Below are positions 5,541 through 6,615 of a stretch of DNA of 6,615 nucleotides, one piece after another. Under the pieces are notes generated by a model, which was not told the DNA's origin, made no database searches, and worked only from the letters and a program-made list of their open reading frames with translations. This stretch comes from Spirochaetales bacterium (GTDB lineage Bacteria; Spirochaetota; Spirochaetia; Sphaerochaetales; Sphaerochaetaceae): NCBI GenBank assembly GCA_022784805.1, contig JALFYG010000253.1, positions 1 through 6,615 of the forward strand, written 5' to 3'. The translations under genes were made by a program, and so were the position numbers. Each line of letters opens with the position of its first letter. Within the stretch, counting starts at the first letter, position 1.

Positions 5541-5570
5541 GGTAGGAAATAATATCATAATTATTCCTCC
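5541..5570 (+). promoter_or_regulatory. Hairpin near the predicted 5' end of the leader mRNA
   Basis: GGTAGGAAATAAT (5541-5553) pairs with ATTATTCCTCC (5560-5570) if T5543 and one A are bulged, around the loop ATCATA. The stem would begin only a few nucleotides after the predicted transcription start and lies 34 nt before the ATG. It has no T run after it, so it is not a terminator. It may stabilise the mRNA 5' end. Its right arm can also pair with the ribosome site at 5595-5600, which would allow two competing folds. Confidence 0.4.
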
Positions 5571-5604
5571 ACATTTGACAAAGGTTTATCTCAAGGGGAA
5601 ATAT

Positions 5605-6615
5605 ATGAACGCAAAAAAAGCATTTGTCTTCTTTTTGTCTCTTCTTATTTCAGTATGTCTCTTTGCTGGATACACTCATGTTACATTCTCTCTTTCCTCA
5701 GCCATCAGCGTGGAAGAGAATGTAAGATACAGATTCCTAGGCACTACTGATTGGGTTGAGGTAAAAGACAAGAGCAAGGTGTCTATGTGTATTGATCCTA
5801 CACTGGACAATAGGATTGTAATTGAAACAGCGGGGGAAGACAGAGTCTGGAGTAGTCTCTGTACTGCTTCGATTATGGCTCTTCCAAAAAACTCTACAGG
5901 GGCATCTGCAAAATGGATGTGGAACGATCTTTCTGATTCCGCCACTGGTGCCAGATGGAGCATAACCGGTGGTAAATGGAACTATATTCCACTCTCAGAA
6001 AGAAGCGTAACAGTAGACAACATCAAGCTTGATAAGCTTACACTATTTATCATCCAGTCAACAAAAGACGGAGAAAACTGGGAGAATGTGGCTATACACG
6101 GCGTAATCCCTGTAAAATACGATGAATCAAAGTTGACTGATGATAAGTGTGATAAATGCTCAAAAGAAAATGAGATCGTATCACTAATCCCAGAAGAAGA
6201 GTTCATCATCGAAGAAAAGGAAGAGGTGAAGGAAGAACCAGTTACAGAAGTTCTTCCTGTAGCTGCAGCTGAAGAAACCGTATTAGTACCAGTCAGTGAA
6301 TATGTTCCTGTAGCCAAGAAGACAGAGAGTAAACCCCTCTCCCTCAATTGGACTCTTTACGGCGCATATACAAGAAGCTCCAGAACTCTTTCTTATACCG
6401 ATGACACTGAAGGCTATGAGACAGAGGAAAAGAGTGGAATGGAGCTTGGAGCCCAGTTTATGTTCGGTAAGAGAGTGGGCTTGGATCTCTCCTTTACTCT
6501 TGAGAGTCACTTATATGGGGAAAGAAAGTATCAGGAGAATGGAATCGCCGTAGGCCTTGTCTATCGTGACAACTACTCATCCTTCTTCTCCCCTTATGTT
6601 ATGGCTGCCTTTGAA
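5605..6615 (+). CDS. Secreted composite protein: N-terminal domain, Glu/Pro/Val linker, probable beta-barrel (3' end outside window)
   Basis: From ATG 5605 the frame stays open to the window edge, giving 337 codons with no stop. AAGGGGA (5593-5599) is a strong ribosome site 5 nt upstream. The signal peptide is MNAKKAFVFFLSLLISVCLFAG, likely cut after Ala21. Residues 22-180 form an unrecognised domain rich in beta-type segments, with motifs such as RFLGTTDWVEV and FIIQSTKDGENWENVA that recall beta-sandwich domains; it holds Cys62 and Cys86, with a CDKC pair at 182-185 just after it. Residues 193-244 are a linker rich in Glu, Pro and Val, with repeated Pro-Val units at 218, 229 and 235. From about 245 on, alternating strands (LSLNWTLYGAYTRS, MELGAQFMFGKRVGLDLSFT, GIAVGLVYRD) suggest the start of an outer-membrane barrel. 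The protein may therefore expose or tether a periplasmic or surface domain through a barrel, in the opposite order to OmpA. I cannot assign a family; the barrel call rests on partial sequence. Confidence 0.8.
   Translation, partial: MNAKKAFVFFLSLLISVCLFAGYTHVTFSLSSAISVEENVRYRFLGTTDWVEVKDKSKVSMCIDPTLDNRIVIETAGEDRVWSSLCTASIMALPKNSTGASAKWMWNDLSDSATGARWSITGGKWNYIPLSERSVTVDNIKLDKLTLFIIQSTKDGENWENVAIHGVIPVKYDESKLTDDKCDKCSKENEIVSLIPEEEFIIEEKEEVKEEPVTEVLPVAAAEETVLVPVSEYVPVAKKTESKPLSLNWTLYGAYTRSSRTLSYTDDTEGYETEEKSGMELGAQFMFGKRVGLDLSFTLESHLYGERKYQENGIAVGLVYRDNYSSFFSPYVMAAFE

Noticed and set aside
5575..5603. Second TTGACA (5575-5580) as the promoter of the composite protein gene
   Set aside because: A matching -10 would fall at the ribosome site and start transcription past the ATG.
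5644..5673. Lipoprotein processing at Cys18 of the composite protein
   Set aside because: The preceding residues ISV do not give a small residue at -1, and a normal signal peptidase I site LFA-G follows directly.
5676..6510. Minus-strand frames 5676-5963, 5982-6347 and 6283-6510
   Set aside because: They are antisense to a long plus-strand frame with a signal peptide, ribosome site and promoter; their Ser/Thr-rich translations are typical shadows.
1..6615. CRISPR arrays, tRNA or rRNA genes, insertion sequences, attachment sites
   Set aside because: No regularly spaced direct repeats, cloverleaf-like sequences, transposase motifs or terminal inverted repeats were seen on reading both strands.

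Overview
The window looks like chromosomal DNA from a Gram-negative-type (diderm) bacterium of moderately low GC. Three proteins carry Sec signal peptides that end in a shared Ala-Gly junction. Two of them are outer-membrane beta-barrel candidates, one ending in a terminal Phe. This style, together with a pectin-fragment hydrolase, recalls gut spirochaetes of the Sphaerochaeta/Treponema kind. That placement is an inference; no rRNA or other marker is present to prove it.

Layout, left to right. (1) 2-406 (+): C-terminal part of an LrgB/CidB-family membrane protein, cut by the window start. (2) 407-769 (-): a small unrecognised protein with an AT-hook-like basic Gly-Pro stretch and one C-terminal membrane helix; its stop codon abuts the lrgB stop. 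(3) 770-873: a 104-bp divergent promoter region. (4) 874-1734 (+): a drug/metabolite-transporter (EamA) permease made of two very similar halves, followed by 1747-2223 (+), a GNAT acetyltransferase resembling the BltD/spermidine type. The two form a tight operon. (5) 2218-3411 (-): a secreted S41-family peptidase, convergent with and overlapping the acetyltransferase by 6 bp. (6) 3412-3548: a divergent intergenic region with a short inverted repeat. (7) 3549-4676 (+): a cytoplasmic GH105 unsaturated rhamnogalacturonyl hydrolase, then 4737-5369 (+), a small outer-membrane barrel with its own extended -10 promoter, closed by a clear intrinsic terminator at 5398-5426. (8) 5605-6615 (+): the first 337 codons of a larger secreted protein, open at the window end. 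It has an N-terminal domain, a Glu/Pro/Val-rich linker and then the start of a probable beta-barrel. It has a consensus -35 promoter and a hairpin near the predicted 5' end of the transcript.

How the genes relate. The permease and acetyltransferase are probably co-translated and may handle one small, perhaps amine-like, substrate by export and acetylation; this is inferred from proximity only. GH105 enzymes remove the unsaturated uronic acid from imported rhamnogalacturonan fragments, so uptake and lyase genes must lie elsewhere. The barrel downstream of it could be co-transcribed, but nothing in its sequence ties it to sugar uptake. Both convergent pairs are packed with no spacer, each sharing a palindromic hexamer that holds both stop codons. 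I see no IS element, CRISPR array, tRNA or rRNA, and no gene-free stretch longer than 300 bases. The best candidates for something undescribed are the AT-hook/tail-anchor protein, the composite linker-barrel protein and its leader hairpin.
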